The notes: generated from the letters alone by a model not told the origin. Shown: positions 1 to 12,017, counted from the stretch's first letter. The stretch: DNA of 64,000 nt from Nocardia sp. CY41 (GCF_009829325.1 NZ_VUOS01000010.1:62001-126000), one strand, 5' to 3'. Numbers and translations: made by a program.

Positions 1-1
1 C

Positions 2-3000
2 GCGTACCAGCAGTTGGCCGCGGAAGGGTATCTGGTAAGCCGCCGGAAGGCAGGCACCCGGATCACCAGTCGAGATAAGTGGCCCGTCCATACCGCCGCC
101 GTGCCTGATGCCGATTCCATCGAGCCGGGCGTTACGGACACGGGTTCGCTCCGCTACGTAGTGCCTGACGACGTGGTCACGGCCGAAGTCGCCGGGAGCG
201 AGCATAGTTCCGCACTGAATCTCCGGCTCTGCATGGACCGTGCGTTGGAGGCACTGGGCCGTATCGGAGTGGCGATTCCGCCCGGACCCGACGGCGAACC
301 ACGGCTACCCGGCGACTTGGTCGTGGCCACCGTGCAGACAGGACACTTCACCGGCGTCGCCCTCGGCGAGGCACGAACAATTCGGGCCATCGGTCTGGAC
401 GCGAAGCGGCATGTCGCTCTCCGGAGCGACCTGCTGCTCAGGATGACACAGCGGGAAGAACGCTCTCGCATGCGCGAGCTGATGCTCACGCTGCCCGCCG
501 TGCACTGGGATCAGATGCACATCTCCGCCAAGGAAAACGTCCTCGGCATGCACGCGAAGCTGACCGGACACCAGTTGCGGCACAACCAGGTGGAAGTCAC
601 GTTCCACCCCGATGCCGGTGACGAAACGACCGGGACGTTCGAGGCCGCGGCGGCAGTCGGCACGGGGTATCAGGGCCGCTTCCACATACAGGACGGAACG
701 ATTGTCACCGCAATCACGCTGCGAAACGGCGGCGATGCATCCGATCAGGCACACGGTCCGGACGATTCCGGTCAACCGGCGTCACCGGACGTGACCGTCC
801 AACCGCGAGAAGCCGATCCTCATGCGGGCGGCGGCGGTCCTGCCCGTGGCAACCAATCCGGTCCGGCAACGACGGAACCGATGGCATCGGACAGCGAACA
901 GGTGACCAGCATCGGCGATCGCGATGCCGTCTCAGGCATGGCGACAACGCTGGATCTCGTTTCATCGACGAGCCCGCAGCTGATCGAACTGCTCGATAGT
1001 GGCCGGATCACCAGCGTGCAATTGACCCAGTTGTGTCTGCACCGGATCGAAGCGCTCTCGGCGTTGAACGCTGTGATCGGCATCAACCCGCGGGCGCTCG
1101 AGGAGGCCGCCCGCGCCGACGAACTGCGGCGTACCGGCGCCGCGCACGGCCCGCTGCTGGGGATGCCGGTCCTGATCAAAGGCAACATCGACATCGCGGG
1201 CATGCCGACCACCGCGGGTTCGGTGGCGCTGGCGGACTCGTACCCTGCCGCGGATGCCACGCTGGTGGCGCAATTGCGTGCGGCGGGCGCGGTGATCCTC
1301 GGCCACAGTAATCTCACCGAGTTCGCGTTCTATCTGAGCAGCACGTTGCCTCGCGGATACAGCTCCTACGGCGGCCAGACCATCAATCCATTCGACGCCG
1401 CTCTCGTGCCGGGCGGCTCCAGCTCAGGATCCGCCGTCGGTGTCGCAGCCGGGTTTGTGCCATTCGCCATCGGCACCCAAACAACCGGGTCGATTCTGGA
1501 ACCGTGTAACTACAACTCGATAGTCGGACTGAAGCCCACTGTCGGTGCTGTTTCTCGCGCGGGCGTCGTGCCCATCGCAACCACCCGTGACACCGCAGGA
1601 GTGATGACCCCGGACGTCAGCGGCGCCGCGATGTTGTTTACAGCGGTCGTCGGCGTCGATCCGCAAGACCCTGCGACCGCGCACAATCCCTTGGCGGGCC
1701 ATGATTTCACAGCGGACTTGAACCCGGAAGCTCTTCGCGGGGCCCGGATCGGCGTTATGACGACGGGAATCCCGTCGGAGGATGCCGCACAGCGACCCTT
1801 GTGGGATGCGGCGCTGAATACGCTGTCAGCTCAGGGCGCCACCCTGATCACCGTCGACCTGGACAGCTCGCACAGCTTCCAAGACGCCGACCCCGACTGG
1901 TCGAGTGTGTTCTCCTACGAATTCAAGCGCGACCTGAACGCATACCTTTCGCGGCTGCCGGCCGACGCCCCCATGAAGACACTGGCCGACATCATCGCCT
2001 ACAACAGCGCCCACCCCGAAACCGCCTTGAAGTACGGCCAAGATCGTGCCCTTTCCGCAGAGGCGATGGACCTCGACCCGGACAGCCCCGACACGGCGAA
2101 ATACCTCGCAGACCTTCAATTGGACATCGCCGAAAGCAAGACACGGATCGACGCGGTGATGGCCGAGCACAACCTCACCGCATTGGTCTCCGTCTACAAC
2201 TACGGAACAATAATGGGCGATAAGGCCGGATATCCGTGCATCATCGTGCCGGCGGGCCGCACTCCGCCTGACTCCGAGCATCCAGCCGGAGAGCATGTCA
2301 ATGTGACCTTCCGGGCCGGGGCATGGAGCGAACCCCTGCTGATCGGCTACGCCTACGCATTCGAACAAGCCCTCGCGGTGCCCCGGTCGCGGCCCCAGTT
2401 CGCGGATCAGCTGTACCGCCAGGCGACAGCCGAAAACGTGGAAACGGCGGTGGCCACCGAAGGCGTCACCGATTCCGACATCCAGCGACGATCTCCCACG
2501 AAGGACGGTGAAGCGGACGCGGGGCGGGGACCCGCATCGGCCCACGGAACCGCCGCCGCGATCCGCAATCCTGCCGCTACGCGGCGCGTCGGCCTGATCG
2601 GCGGAGTTCCTGACCTCGTCGACCCCTTCGACGATCGCGGCGCTCCGTGGGACCGTGGCGGCCCGGTGCCCCGGCACCAACGACTCAGCAGGATGGTCGA
2701 ACCCCACGGGGACGGCGGTGGATTCGCCCGCGGTAAGGAGCGAGACGAGCCGGTGGGGACGGAGCCCGTGGCTCCGCCCGAAACCGCGGAACGTCCCGGA
2801 TGGCGACCACGGCGGATGGGGGTCGAGGTCGAACTGGGCAACACCGCGCAGGGCGATGGACCCGCGAGTTACCGCCCCGGCGGCATTCGCATGGTTCCCG
2901 CCGGCTTGATAGTGCCCGCCGACCCGACCAACAGCCTGATCGTTCCTGCAGCGCATGTGGTCCCCGCAGATCCATCGCTCGAAGAACTCATGGAACGGTT

Positions 3001-6000
3001 GCGCCCGTGGAAGGAGATCTTCTGGTACTTCTGGCAATTCCCGATGCCGCGGGAGGGTGAGTTATCCGGCCGGGAGTGGATCGAAAGCAGTGAGCGAAAA
3101 GCTTGGATGAGGAGGCGGGCAATCCTACGGACCCCGCTCTATGCCGGGGTCGACGCGGCCGTACGGCTGACACTCGGAGCCGAAAGGCGCCTGGGGGCGC
3201 CCCATGCGACTCCTGGACCCGCGACGCTCCGGCAACGACGGGTCATCCCGGGCCGTGGGGAAACCGAGGCCGAGAAGAAACGGACACTGCGGGCCGACGC
3301 GCCGGTTCGCGAGTCGAATCGTGCCGATCTGGTCGAGATGACGGCGTTCGAGAGGTTCTGGCGGGGCGTGTCGGGGGATGAGATCCCCCAGACCAAGCAG
3401 ATTCGCCAGGGAGAAATGGCCTACGTCGGGGGACGCCTGCTACGCGCCGAGGGTCACAATCTCATGGTGGCGGGGCGCTATTCCGAAGACTACGAGCTGA
3501 TGGTCGCGGGACGCGACCCCGTTCTCACTCCGGAAGAGTACGCACTGTGGCTGATGTTCAGTCACGACGCGCTGTGGACCGTGCACTATCCCGGCTGCCG
3601 AGAACTGGAACCGCAGTCCCCCGAGTTCCTGCTCACGCGCTACCTGACGGTCGCCATATTCGACAAGATCGCCTCCAAGCCGCTCGAGGTGCAGTATTTG
3701 AATGATGTCGTCCGTCCGTATCTGCGCCGTCAGGGTGCGGCAGCCGGCCGGGTATTGCTCCACGAACTTTCCCATCACCTGCTGGATTCATCCCGATCGA
3801 CCCTCGAGCAACTCGGCATGCGGGCACGAAGGAGACTCGGCCGAAAGGGAGGAGCCGACGTCGAAGAGGTTCCGGACAACTGTGCGGCCTGCCGTGACTC
3901 CGCTGCCACACTCCCGGGAGCAAGCAGCCTGGGTGGCCGCGAACTGGACGACCCAGACGAACCGAGTCCGACCATCGCGCCGGGAGACGATGCCTCCGCC
4001 GCGTATGACGAGCGGGCGCCGCACGATGTTTCGGAGCCGCAGCAGTCACCATCGGCCGCGGCCGAACAGCCACATACGGAAACACTCGAACCGAATCCGG
4101 AGGTAGCCCAGCGGATCAGCAGCCTCACGACGCGACTTACGGAATTGAACCTGATGACCGTGCGACGCTTTCGCGAAGGCAAACCGGTCAGCGCGGACAG
4201 GGTGAATCGGGCCCACGACCAGATCGCGGCTGAACTGGTGCGTCTGAGAAGTTCCGGAACGCTGATCGCCGACGTGCCGGTGGTCGCCGACTCGGATCAC
4301 CAGCTGGCGCTGGACTCGGTGTTCGAGCCGGAACGCGCATACCAGCAGACCTTCCGTTACGCCATGAGCATACTGCTCGGCTATCCCTTCGCCCGGGCGA
4401 ACCTGGCGCCGGACGAAGCGCGCGATCAGCTGGCCCATATACGACGGGCGATCGACCGCGTGGCAGAACTCGCCGCTGCTACCGGCGGCAATGCGGAATC
4501 CGATGAAATCGAGGTTCTCGTCACCGCTTTCGAATGGACCGAGCAAGCTGCCGCAGGCGGGCGACCCATTCCCCTCGATGAGGAACCGGCCGGTCCGCGG
4601 GATCGCGCTTTTCCCTCGATGACCGCGCCCAGACAACCACTCGAACCGGCCGACAACGCGGGCGCGGCTCCGGTAAACGCCTCCCGGCAGTCGGATCGGC
4701 AGGATGATTCGATCGAGATGCGCCGCGACCGAGGCAGTCGGTTCGGCCACCAGGCGGCACTGCCGGACGGCGCCGTCCACGCGGTCCCCGAGCCCGAGGA
4801 AACCGCCGACCTGGGCCTCGTTTCGAAACTCTATGCCGCACGCATGCCGGACGGCAGAACCGTACACTTCCGCCTGCTGGGCAACCCTTACGGCTACCCG
4901 GTCCTGCTTTCGCCCGGCACACCGGTCGGAGTCGACGGCCCGCTGCCGGATCACTGGGCGCTCTACAACCGTGGATTCGCGGTCGTTGTTGTGGAAAGAC
5001 CCGGTTATGGCGACTCGGATCCGCTGCCGGGACGCACCGTAGCCGATTGTGCCCGCGACATCATTCACATCGCGACCGAGCTCTTCGCATTCGACCACTA
5101 CTCCGTACTCGGGCGATCCGGCGGTGGATCGGTGGCGATCGCGGTCGGCGCGCTGGACCCCGACCATGTCGACCGGGTCGTCTCCCTCGTGGGTACCGCC
5201 CCGCGACTCGACGATATGGGTGAGTGGATGGCAGGCATGGCCGAGGCGAACCAGCGGATCTACGCCAGGCCCGACGTCGAAGCCATGGCCGCGACGCTCA
5301 CCGAAATGGCGGAGCACATCGCTCAGGATGGGGAATGGTTGCTCCGCTACAACCAGGATGCCTTCACCGTGGTCGACCACATGTGGGTGGGCACACACCG
5401 CAAACAGCTGTCCCGGGGGTATCAGCGCGCTCTGCGCAACTATCCGCGAGCATGGGCCGACGACGCCATCCAGCTGACCGGGAACTGGGGAATCCGGTTC
5501 GACAACTACCGCGTCCCGGTCGACCTCGTGCACGGCGCCGCCGACCAATTCTCGCCTGTCGACCACAGCCGCGACAACGCCAGACTCATCCCGACATCGA
5601 AGCTGTATCTCTTCCGCGGCGTCTCCCACATGATGGGCATGGACGCGCTGCCCGTCATCGCGAGCCACTTCCGCGCCGAGCGGGATGCGTTCTACAGCGC
5701 CCGGCGCGACGACCGGCACCTCCGGGAGATTCAGCGCGCCGAATCCGACCCGCTGCCATTCCCGCGGTGGATGCACTGGACACGCGGCCGATGGGACTCG
5801 GTACCGGACTACGTGGACGACAGCCCGGCGCTGGACCTTCCACCGCAGCGCGCCCGCGGTCTGGATGGGCTGGGCTTGGGTCCGCCGGCCACAGTCGCGG
5901 ATCCCTTCCGGGGGGTGCCGCGCGGCGCGCCGCCCGGTGCGGTGGCGCATGCCGCCGACCCGAACCGCCGAGGCGACGGAGCCTTCGCGGCCACCGCTTA

Positions 6001-9000
6001 TACCCCAGCGCCCCCGGTCGACGAGGGTGACGACAGTCGCGGCGATGTTGCCGCACAACGTCCGCAGGGCCTGAGTGATAGCACTGCTGCGTCCGGTAGC
6101 CTTCCCGCGCGCCCGCTCGATTTGCGAGAGGTGTACGCCCCGCCGGCTGCCCGGCGGGCGCAAGCGATTCGTACCGGCACCGATTCGCTCTCCGATCCGG
6201 CTCTGGTGCTTGATCTTCCGCCCCATCGCGTCCGTGGCCTCGATGGCATCGGCTTCGATCCGCCGCAGGCAGTGGCGCATCACCTCGGCGGCGTGCCGCG
6301 GGGTTTGCCCGACGGCGTGGTGGCCCATGCCGCGAATGCGGAGGACCCGCATGGCGGCGCGTTCGGCGGTGGGCGAAGCGAAGCCGAGCGCATCGCCAAC
6401 GCTGCGCTGTCGACCTTTCGGGTCGAGGCCACATTCGACAACCTGTGGAACTGGGCCGCACGCCTCTCCGATGACTCCCTCCACCACCTGTTGATCGGCT
6501 TCACCCACCGAGTCACCGGACAGCTGTCGGCCATTCATCGCGGCAAACCGCCATCGGTGACCGACCGCGTGACGAATCCGGCCCGCTTACTGGGCGCGAT
6601 CGTGGCGGAATCGGCCAGCCGTTTCGGCGACAGCGTTCCTTCCGACACGCCGACCACCTACCGGGATTTGTCCGCTCTCGCGTCCTGGCTGCGGGCGAAC
6701 CGAAACACCGTCACCGATCTGCACGCCGGCATGACCGCCGTGCTCGACGCCGCGTTCGCTGTGGCCCGTACGGCCGCAGGCCACCGCTGGTCGGTGGGTG
6801 CCATGCACCACACGGTCCCCGCGCATGTCCAGGAGATAGCACGCCATATCGAAGAAGCCGGGCAGCACCGAATCTGGCTCGAGCAGGATGCATTCCCGCC
6901 GGATGGCGCCCTCGATGCGGAACGTGTGCGGCTTGCGCGGTCCGTCGTGCTGGACGATGTGCGCATCCCGACGATGGCTCAGATGGTCGCGCGGTGGGCC
7001 GATGTCATGGACACGCTGCTACGGTTGCGATCCGGCGAGGACTTCTCGCCGAGGTACGCGACGATCTTCCAGTCGCTGCCCATCCACGCCCTTGCGCTCG
7101 ATCGGGCGCGAACCGGCTCCGACCGGCTGTTCGCCGCGACGGCCGCGACTGCTCTGCCGCATCTGCTCGATGCGGCGTTCTACCTGCTCCCCACCAACAA
7201 CTCCGCCTTGGGGCTGGACTACCTGCGTCAGGTCGACGACCTGCTGAGCGAGGCCACCACGCGCTTCACGGATAACATTGCAATCTACTCGCTCCAAGAA
7301 GCCGCCGACGACATACACAGGCTCTACGAAGACATCATTGCCGCGAACTCCCGCCGATCGCCCGAGGTCCGGGCGCGGCGCATTCACGACACGTTATCGG
7401 ACTTTTTCAGCATCGGATCGGAGCCGCACCTACACCGGACATTTCATTGGGCAGTGCGGGCGCTGTGGGGACTGGGTAGCCAGCGTCCGGGGATCGAATA
7501 CGCGACTCGGGAGCACCGGCTGGACCCCGTCCTGCCGTGGGACTGGGATATCACCGACGACGAGCGTGCCCTCGCCGCAACCGCAGCGGACTTGCTGCAC
7601 AGCCTGTGGCGACCGGAGGCCGGCATCTCGTCATTGCTAGGCCACAGCGGTTCTCGGGATCTGTTCGAGGACACCTTCGACAGCGTCTCGAGGAACATGC
7701 GATGGTGGAGAAAACTCGGAATATGGACCGGCGGGCACACAACGATCGGTTCCCTGCTGGCGGGAGCCACGGGTTTTTCGGTGTCGCAGATGCAGTTGGC
7801 GGTGCTGAGACAGTATCCCCACATCATCGGAGCCGCCGCCGGCATCGAATACCGGGCGCGGGATCTGGCGAATAGGCTATCGCTCGCACGCGATCTCGAA
7901 TCCCCCGGGCTCGCCCCCGAAATCCGGCATGAGCTCGCCGCGCTGCGCGAGCGACTGGCAGAGGTCAGACACCGCGCCTTCGGGCTCCGCAGCCCCGGCT
8001 CCGGCCCGGCACCGGTGCTGCTGATCTCCTACGATCCCATCGCCGAAGGCGGCACCGGCAGAGCTGTCATCTCGATCGGCGAAGCCGACAGCGCATCCTT
8101 CATGGCGTTCAACGTCACCGGAACCGACACGCTCGTCACCGGTCCGTCGAATTGGTCGGATATCGCCTGCCGGCAGTACGAGGAAGCGCAGCAGCATGCG
8201 CCGCCCGACGCCCGCGTAGCGATCATGTTCACTGTCGGCCTACCGGGTGGGAGCGGTGCACCTACGCACACCGCACGGCCGGACACCATGCCGATGGACA
8301 ACGTCATCGAAGCCCGAGACGTAGCCGGGGAGATCGTGGCGAGAGAACTCATGACCTACGACGCAACCCGCGAATTGGCCCTCGACAGCAGCGACGAGAG
8401 TTGGTCGCGAATGGTACGACTATCCACCGCGATCGGGCACGGCGACGGTATCGGTGTGCTGCGCGCGGCCGCTAATACCCTGTGGCTCGGTCGAGCTGTG
8501 GACCAGATCGTTCTCGCTCCCGGTTCGGCAGACGACCGGCTCCCAACCGCCAGTCAGCTCGATATCGGCACCGAGCATGTGTACACGCTCAATCCCCACC
8601 GCGACCGGAACGGCGATCCGAACACCATCGGGCTGATCATGGTCGGACGCGGCGGCGATATCGAATCCGCACCCGACGCCGCCGGTCGATCAGCCGCTCC
8701 GCTGATCGAGACGCCCACCACCGTCCGCGATCTCTCTCAGCTGCTCTCTGCGCACGAATACCGTCCCCTCGACGGCAGCCGGGGGTACGCCATGACTGAC
8801 GACGAGGGCCTGACGGTGTACCGAGCAGCACAACCACTGCTCCATGACGCCCTGCGGGGAACCTACAACACGACCGTCCTCCTCGACGACCTCGGTTTGG
8901 TTCTGCGCATCGGTCGACCCGATACCGGCAGCTACGACCCACGTTTCGGACCCGAGCACAGAACCCTCCCGGTCATCTCCCGATACGTTCGAAGCGCACC

Positions 9001-9808
9001 GCAACTACTGAAAGTCATCACCGGTCGCATGCCGGACGGGCGCGTCATCGACGAATCAGCGCCGATTCTGATCGAAAGGCTCGCGCGGGGACAGAATCTC
9101 GCGGAGACATTCCGGCGAGCCGACCGGAGAACGATCCGGTCCCACCAGGGCCTGATACTGCGCGCCTTCGCGAGCATCCACGAGCAGCTGCGTGCGATGC
9201 CGGAGGACCATCCGCTGCTGGATCAACTGACACCACCAGGCGTCGCGAAGGGCGACACCGGCGGGTGGTACCTGAACCATATCGATTGGTACACCGCGAA
9301 TTTCTATCTGCGGCACCTCGAGCGCTTCGGTCACTTGTTCGACGAGTTCGGCCTGCTCCGCGGCAATCCTTTCGAACCGTTGATCGATGAGGCTCGGTCG
9401 ATGCGGGAGTCCCGCCACCACATCCTGCATGCCGACCCGAACGAGGGAAACTTCCTCATCAGTAACGAGCTACGCGTGACCCTGCTCGACTGGGAGCTCG
9501 CCGTCAACGGTCCGAGCGCCTACGACTGGGCCCGGCTGGGCCATCTCATTCCCGGGATCGAGGTGCCCCGCGAACTCGGCGGCCCGGACATGGTGAAATT
9601 CGCTCGGCTCGAGAAGTTCAAACGGGTCATGAACGACACGGTCAAACTGGCACCGCTGGCTGCCGCCGGACAACTCACCCCGCAACTGATCGAATTCATC
9701 GACACCGAATTCAGCGAGGCCGTGATCCAGGTGCGTCAGCTATCCGGTCACACCGACCTACTGCCGCCACGGGCGGAACTCAAGATTCTCCGGTCATGGC
9801 GACCGTGA
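2..9808 (+). CDS. Giant multidomain protein: GntR tail, PPTase-like, amidase, HExxH, alpha/beta hydrolase, DUF1023-like, APH-like kinase (5' end outside window)
   Basis: The frame is open at the left edge; residues here are counted from the TTG at base 14. The first codons read [16 protein letters not shown], the end of a GntR/MocR winged helix. Residues about 45-240 resemble a phosphopantetheinyl transferase (IGLDAKRH at 126; SAKE at 171-174). Residues about 310-800 form an amidase-signature domain with Lys389, the GGSSSGS motif at 467-473 and Ser493. HELSH at 1250-1254 is a zincin-type motif. Residues about 1605-1885 are an alpha/beta hydrolase with Ser1702, Asp1844 and His1872. Two related linker copies follow, then a long helical region and a DUF1023-like segment (GHGDG at 2808-2812). 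The C-terminus (about 2915-3250) is an APH-type kinase fold with His3139, Asp3141, Asn3146 and Asp3159. Low-complexity Pro/Gly/Asp linkers separate the parts. The domain calls are mine from motifs. The overall role is unknown; such mosaics recall giant actinobacterial secreted or toxin-like proteins, but no secretion signal is visible. Confidence 0.75.
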   Translation, partial: AYQQLAAEGYLVSRRKAGTRITSRDKWPVHTAAVPDADSIEPGVTDTGSLRYVVPDDVVTAEVAGSEHSSALNLRLCMDRALEALGRIGVAIPPGPDGEPRLPGDLVVATVQTGHFTGVALGEARTIRAIGLDAKRHVALRSDLLLRMTQREERSRMRELMLTLPAVHWDQMHISAKENVLGMHAKLTGHQLRHNQVEVTFHPDAGDETTGTFEAAAAVGTGYQGRFHIQDGTIVTAITLRNGGDASDQAHGPDDSGQPASPDVTVQPREADPHAGGGGPARGNQSGPATTEPMASDSEQVTSIGDRDAVSGMATTLDLVSSTSPQLIELLDSGRITSVQLTQLCLHRIEALSALNAVIGINPRALEEAARADELRRTGAAHGPLLGMPVLIKGNIDIAGMPTTAGSVALADSYPAADATLVAQLRAAGAVILGHSNLTEFAFYLSSTLPRGYSSYGGQTINPFDAALVPGGSSSGSAVGVAAGFVPFAIGTQTTGSILEPCNYNSIVGLKPTVGAVSRAGVVPIATTRDTAGVMTPDVSGAAMLFTAVVGVDPQDPATAHNPLAGHDFTADLNPEALRGARIGVMTTGIPSEDAAQRPLWDAALNTLSAQGATLITVDLDSSHSFQDADPDWSSVFSYEFKRDLNAYLSRLPADAPMKTLADIIAYNSAHPETALKYGQDRALSAEAMDLDPDSPDTAKYLADLQLDIAESKTRIDAVMAEHNLTALVSVYNYGTIMGDKAGYPCIIVPAGRTPPDSEHPAGEHVNVTFRAGAWSEPLLIGYAYAFEQALAVPRSRPQFADQLYRQATAENVETAVATEGVTDSDIQRRSPTKDGEADAGRGPASAHGTAAAIRNPAATRRVGLIGGVPDLVDPFDDRGAPWDRGGPVPRHQRLSRMVEPHGDGGGFARGKERDEPVGTEPVAPPETAERPGWRPRRMGVEVELGNTAQGDGPASYRPGGIRMVPAGLIVPADPTNSLIVPAAHVVPADPSLEELMERLRPWKEIFWYFWQFPMPREGELSGREWIESSERKAWMRRRAILRTPLYAGVDAAVRLTLGAERRLGAPHATPGPATLRQRRVIPGRGETEAEKKRTLRADAPVRESNRADLVEMTAFERFWRGVSGDEIPQTKQIRQGEMAYVGGRLLRAEGHNLMVAGRYSEDYELMVAGRDPVLTPEEYALWLMFSHDALWTVHYPGCRELEPQSPEFLLTRYLTVAIFDKIASKPLEVQYLNDVVRPYLRRQGAAAGRVLLHELSHHLLDSSRSTLEQLGMRARRRLGRKGGADVEEVPDNCAACRDSAATLPGASSLGGRELDDPDEPSPTIAPGDDASAAYDERAPHDVSEPQQSPSAAAEQPHTETLEPNPEVAQRISSLTTRLTELNLMTVRRFREGKPVSADRVNRAHDQIAAELVRLRSSGTLIADVPVVADSDHQLALDSVFEPERAYQQTFRYAMSILLGYPFARANLAPDEARDQLAHIRRAIDRVAELAAATGGNAESDEIEVLVTAFEWTEQAAAGGRPIPLDEEPAGPRDRAFPSMTAPRQPLEPADNAGAAPVNASRQSDRQDDSIEMRRDRGSRFGHQAALPDGAVHAVPEPEETADLGLVSKLYAARMPDGRTVHFRLLGNPYGYPVLLSPGTPVGVDGPLPDHWALYNRGFAVVVVERPGYGDSDPLPGRTVADCARDIIHIATELFAFDHYSVLGRSGGGSVAIAVGALDPDHVDRVVSLVGTAPRLDDMGEWMAGMAEANQRIYARPDVEAMAATLTEMAEHIAQDGEWLLRYNQDAFTVVDHMWVGTHRKQLSRGYQRALRNYPRAWADDAIQLTGNWGIRFDNYRVPVDLVHGAADQFSPVDHSRDNARLIPTSKLYLFRGVSHMMGMDALPVIASHFRAERDAFYSARRDDRHLREIQRAESDPLPFPRWMHWTRGRWDSVPDYVDDSPALDLPPQRARGLDGLGLGPPATVADPFRGVPRGAPPGAVAHAADPNRRGDGAFAATAYTPAPPVDEGDDSRGDVAAQRPQGLSDSTAASGSLPARPLDLREVYAPPAARRAQAIRTGTDSLSDPALVLDLPPHRVRGLDGIGFDPPQAVAHHLGGVPRGLPDGVVAHAANAEDPHGGAFGGGRSEAERIANAALSTFRVEATFDNLWNWAARLSDDSLHHLLIGFTHRVTGQLSAIHRGKPPSVTDRVTNPARLLGAIVAESASRFGDSVPSDTPTTYRDLSALASWLRANRNTVTDLHAGMTAVLDAAFAVARTAAGHRWSVGAMHHTVPAHVQEIARHIEEAGQHRIWLEQDAFPPDGALDAERVRLARSVVLDDVRIPTMAQMVARWADVMDTLLRLRSGEDFSPRYATIFQSLPIHALALDRARTGSDRLFAATAATALPHLLDAAFYLLPTNNSALGLDYLRQVDDLLSEATTRFTDNIAIYSLQEAADDIHRLYEDIIAANSRRSPEVRARRIHDTLSDFFSIGSEPHLHRTFHWAVRALWGLGSQRPGIEYATREHRLDPVLPWDWDITDDERALAATAADLLHSLWRPEAGISSLLGHSGSRDLFEDTFDSVSRNMRWWRKLGIWTGGHTTIGSLLAGATGFSVSQMQLAVLRQYPHIIGAAAGIEYRARDLANRLSLARDLESPGLAPEIRHELAALRERLAEVRHRAFGLRSPGSGPAPVLLISYDPIAEGGTGRAVISIGEADSASFMAFNVTGTDTLVTGPSNWSDIACRQYEEAQQHAPPDARVAIMFTVGLPGGSGAPTHTARPDTMPMDNVIEARDVAGEIVARELMTYDATRELALDSSDESWSRMVRLSTAIGHGDGIGVLRAAANTLWLGRAVDQIVLAPGSADDRLPTASQLDIGTEHVYTLNPHRDRNGDPNTIGLIMVGRGGDIESAPDAAGRSAAPLIETPTTVRDLSQLLSAHEYRPLDGSRGYAMTDDEGLTVYRAAQPLLHDALRGTYNTTVLLDDLGLVLRIGRPDTGSYDPRFGPEHRTLPVISRYVRSAPQLLKVITGRMPDGRVIDESAPILIERLARGQNLAETFRRADRRTIRSHQGLILRAFASIHEQLRAMPEDHPLLDQLTPPGVAKGDTGGWYLNHIDWYTANFYLRHLERFGHLFDEFGLLRGNPFEPLIDEARSMRESRHHILHADPNEGNFLISNELRVTLLDWELAVNGPSAYDWARLGHLIPGIEVPRELGGPDMVKFARLEKFKRVMNDTVKLAPLAAAGQLTPQLIEFIDTEFSEAVIQVRQLSGHTDLLPPRAELKILRSWRP
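5822..6370 (+). repeat. Two diverged copies of a protein linker module inside the giant ORF
   Basis: The encoded segments at 5822-5990 and 6191-6370 share the pattern LDLPP-R-RGLDG-G-PP, then GVPRG-P-G-VAHAA, then a Gly-Ala-Phe end. They flank an unrelated Pro/Asp-rich spacer. A weaker echo (LPDGAVHAV) lies just before the alpha/beta hydrolase domain. The module looks like a repeated inter-domain linker rather than a fold I recognise. Confidence 0.6.
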
Positions 9809-9880
9809 AACCCCAGCGGGTACTGCTCACTCCCCGGTGTGCGGCGAGCTCAGCGACCAGATATCGATACGGAGGACGAC

Positions 9881-11266
9881 GTGGTAGACGCACCGAGTGG
9901 GTTGACCATGGAACACCCACTCCCTCGTGCGCTGGCGGAGCACGCGCCGGCCGGGTGGGAACGGGTGGACGCGGTGTTCGCGGTCACGGTGGTGGCCGAG
10001 ATCGCCCAACTCGTGTATGCCGTCGGCCGGCAGGCGGTGTCGGTGAACCCGCCGGAGCCGGTGCTTGCTCTCGTCCGGGAGCACCGTGCGATCGCGGCCG
10101 GCTCCGGCGCGGCCCCGTGGTGGCGAATGATGATCGCGATGACGAGCTCCGGCCGGATCGAGGTCGCCTACGACTACGGTGACGAACCCTTCCCGGACGG
10201 TCAACTGTTCGTGCCGGAGGCGTATCGCGCCGATCTCGAGGCGTATCCGCGCGAAAAGGTGCCGGTGTGGTTGGCCGCCTACATCGGGCACGGCGACCGG
10301 CAGCGGCGTACTCCACAGCAGGCCGCCGCCCAGGCCCGCGCCGACCGGGCCGAACAGGTGTGGGCGGTCCTCGCGGAGAACGAGTTCCCCCCGTTCCCGC
10401 AGATGTGGGCCCGCTGGACGACGATCTCGGCGGCCTTCGTGGCGGCGAAGTCGGAATGGGGCCCTCGGATGCTGCCCTGGGTCGGGGTCTTCGAAGGCAC
10501 TGCGCGCGGTGGCTCCACGTTGCACGCGCTTCCGGCCGGACGCGCCGTGTTGTCCGGTGGCGTATGGAACGCGCCGACCCTGGACGCCGTGTACAACGCC
10601 GGCGCACCGATGCCCGAGCTGTACGGCGGCGCGCCGGACTGGGTCGCCGACCCCGTCTTGAATCCGCGGGCCGCTTCCGGCCTGCTGTCGTTCTGCTACT
10701 GGTGGGAAGCCGGGCGGTGGTATCGCGGGCAGTCGCCGTCGGCCCAGGAGTGCGCGCCCGCGGTGCCGGGCGTCTGGACGCGCGAGACGGCGACGAAGAT
10801 CGTCGCCGGGACGCTCGGGGATCGTTCGGGCGAGGACGCGATCGAGGCGATAGGAGCGTTGTTGTCCGCCGCCGAGGCGGGGAGAGTGACAAGAGCCACG
10901 CTGGCCGCCGTCTTCGCCGACGACGGCCGCTTCGACATCGACGGGGCGCTCTATCAGTTCTCGGTGGCCGGGCTGCTGTCCACGGCGCCCGAGCCGCTGC
11001 CTGCCGAAGCGGCGATCAGCCGGGTACGGGACTATGTGACCGGACGGCAGCTCGACACCAGCGGGTATCCGCTGTCGCAGCTGACCGCCGAGCGCTTCCG
11101 CTTCGGCTGGATGGTGCACGTGCCCGAGAACCCGCGGTCGGAACGGGCGATCTTCTATATCGCCGACGACGGCGAGTTCGTGCACTCGTCCTCGGCCGTC
11201 GATCCGGCGCGCTTCATCGCCGCGTTCGAGCAGCGCTTCCTCGACCGCCACGGCCCGGCGGACTGA
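9881..11266 (+). CDS. Conserved actinobacterial-type hypothetical protein, 461 aa
   Basis: I do not recognise the family with confidence. I chose GTG 9881 because GGAGG lies five bases upstream (9871-9875). The frame extends to 9839 without a better site, and ATG 9908 is a possible later start. The protein is Trp- and Tyr-rich with no signal peptide or membrane segment. It carries a DYGDEPFPDGQL segment followed by a YPREKVPVWLAAY stretch, and ends with a beta-rich piece containing FYIADDGEFVHSSS. It starts 72 bp after the giant gene on the same strand and may be co-transcribed with it. A partner or immunity role is possible from position only. Confidence 0.7.
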   Translation: MVDAPSGLTMEHPLPRALAEHAPAGWERVDAVFAVTVVAEIAQLVYAVGRQAVSVNPPEPVLALVREHRAIAAGSGAAPWWRMMIAMTSSGRIEVAYDYGDEPFPDGQLFVPEAYRADLEAYPREKVPVWLAAYIGHGDRQRRTPQQAAAQARADRAEQVWAVLAENEFPPFPQMWARWTTISAAFVAAKSEWGPRMLPWVGVFEGTARGGSTLHALPAGRAVLSGGVWNAPTLDAVYNAGAPMPELYGGAPDWVADPVLNPRAASGLLSFCYWWEAGRWYRGQSPSAQECAPAVPGVWTRETATKIVAGTLGDRSGEDAIEAIGALLSAAEAGRVTRATLAAVFADDGRFDIDGALYQFSVAGLLSTAPEPLPAEAAISRVRDYVTGRQLDTSGYPLSQLTAERFRFGWMVHVPENPRSERAIFYIADDGEFVHSSSAVDPARFIAAFEQRFLDRHGPAD

Positions 11267-11416
11267 GCGTGCGGCGCGAGGACCTTTCCTGATCGTTCGC
11301 TACCAAGCTGTATCCGTTTTCTGAGCAGCGTTGTCAGAGGTTGCTGCCCGCGCGGTGCGACACTCGGGTAAACGACGGCCGTTAGCCGCCCCGGCACCCG
11401 AGAGGAAAGGTCGGTC

Positions 11417-11845
11417 ATGTCGCTGGAAGCCAACAAGGCGCTGGTCCGCCGGTTCTACGCGGAGATCGACGCGGGGAACGTCGACGCCATGGATGACCTC
11501 GTCGCCGAGGATTACATGGATCACTCGCCGCCGCCGTTTCCCGGCCTTTCCCCGGGTCGCGAGGGCCTCAAACAGGCGTTTCGCATGTTTTGGGACGCCA
11601 CTCCAGGCCGGCACGTGATCGAAGACCAGTTGGCGGAAGGCGACCGGGTCGTCACCCGGCTCACCGCGTACGGCCGCCACACCGGGGACCTGCCGGGGAT
11701 ACCGGCGACCGGGAACGAATTGACGATGACCGGCACAGCGATCCACCGGATCGCGGACGGCAAGATCGCGGAGAAGTGGTCCGACAAGGATGTGCTCGGA
11801 TTCTTGCAGCAACTGGGAGTACTGCCCGCCGTGGAAGGGCACTGA
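11417..11845 (+). CDS. SnoaL-like / NTF2-fold ester cyclase family protein
   Basis: This 142-residue protein has the SnoaL-like (NTF2 superfamily) pattern: an N-terminal helix with RRFYAEIDAGN, then DLVAEDYMDHSP, a REGLKQAF helix, and strands ending in GKIAEKWSDKD. Family members include polyketide cyclases and many small-molecule-binding proteins of unknown substrate, so a specific reaction cannot be given. ATG 11417 is preceded by GAGAGGAAAGG. The gene stands alone, 150 bp after the preceding hypothetical gene and convergent with tRNA-Leu. Confidence 0.8.
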   Translation: MSLEANKALVRRFYAEIDAGNVDAMDDLVAEDYMDHSPPPFPGLSPGREGLKQAFRMFWDATPGRHVIEDQLAEGDRVVTRLTAYGRHTGDLPGIPATGNELTMTGTAIHRIADGKIAEKWSDKDVLGFLQQLGVLPAVEGH

Positions 11846-11888
11846 CGCACCCGACATCGGTCACCGGCGATTCGAAACCCGAAAATAG

Positions 11889-11930
11889 GGAAAGCCGCGT
11901 ATCAGAATGAACCTGAAACACGGCTTCCCG
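11889..11930 (-). terminator. Probable intrinsic terminator of tRNA-Leu
   Basis: Read on the minus strand just after the tRNA, GGAAGCCG and CGGCTTTCC form a stem with one bulged T around a loop of about 20 bases. It is followed by CTATTTTCG. The position directly downstream of the tRNA supports a terminator. Confidence 0.5.
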
Positions 11931-11934
11931 TCTG

Positions 11935-12017
11935 TGGGCGAAGGGGGACTTGAACCCCCACGTCCCGAAGGACACTGGCACCTGAAGCCAGCGCGTCTGC
12001 CATTCCGCCACTCGCCC
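11935..12017 (-). tRNA. tRNA-Leu (anticodon CAG)
   Basis: On the minus strand the acceptor arm GGGCGAG pairs with TTCGCCC. The anticodon stem CTGGC/GCCAG encloses TTCAGGT, giving anticodon CAG. The long variable arm (TGTCCTTCGGGACG) is typical of tRNA-Leu, and the T arm holds GTTCAAGTC. CCA is not encoded. A tRNA-Leu next to fhaA is also found in mycobacteria. Confidence 0.96.

Noticed and set aside
1826..3037. Long minus-strand frames opposite the giant gene (also 4046-6538)
   Set aside because: They are antisense shadows of a high-GC gene: Arg/Gly/His-rich, no ribosome site and no recognisable domain.
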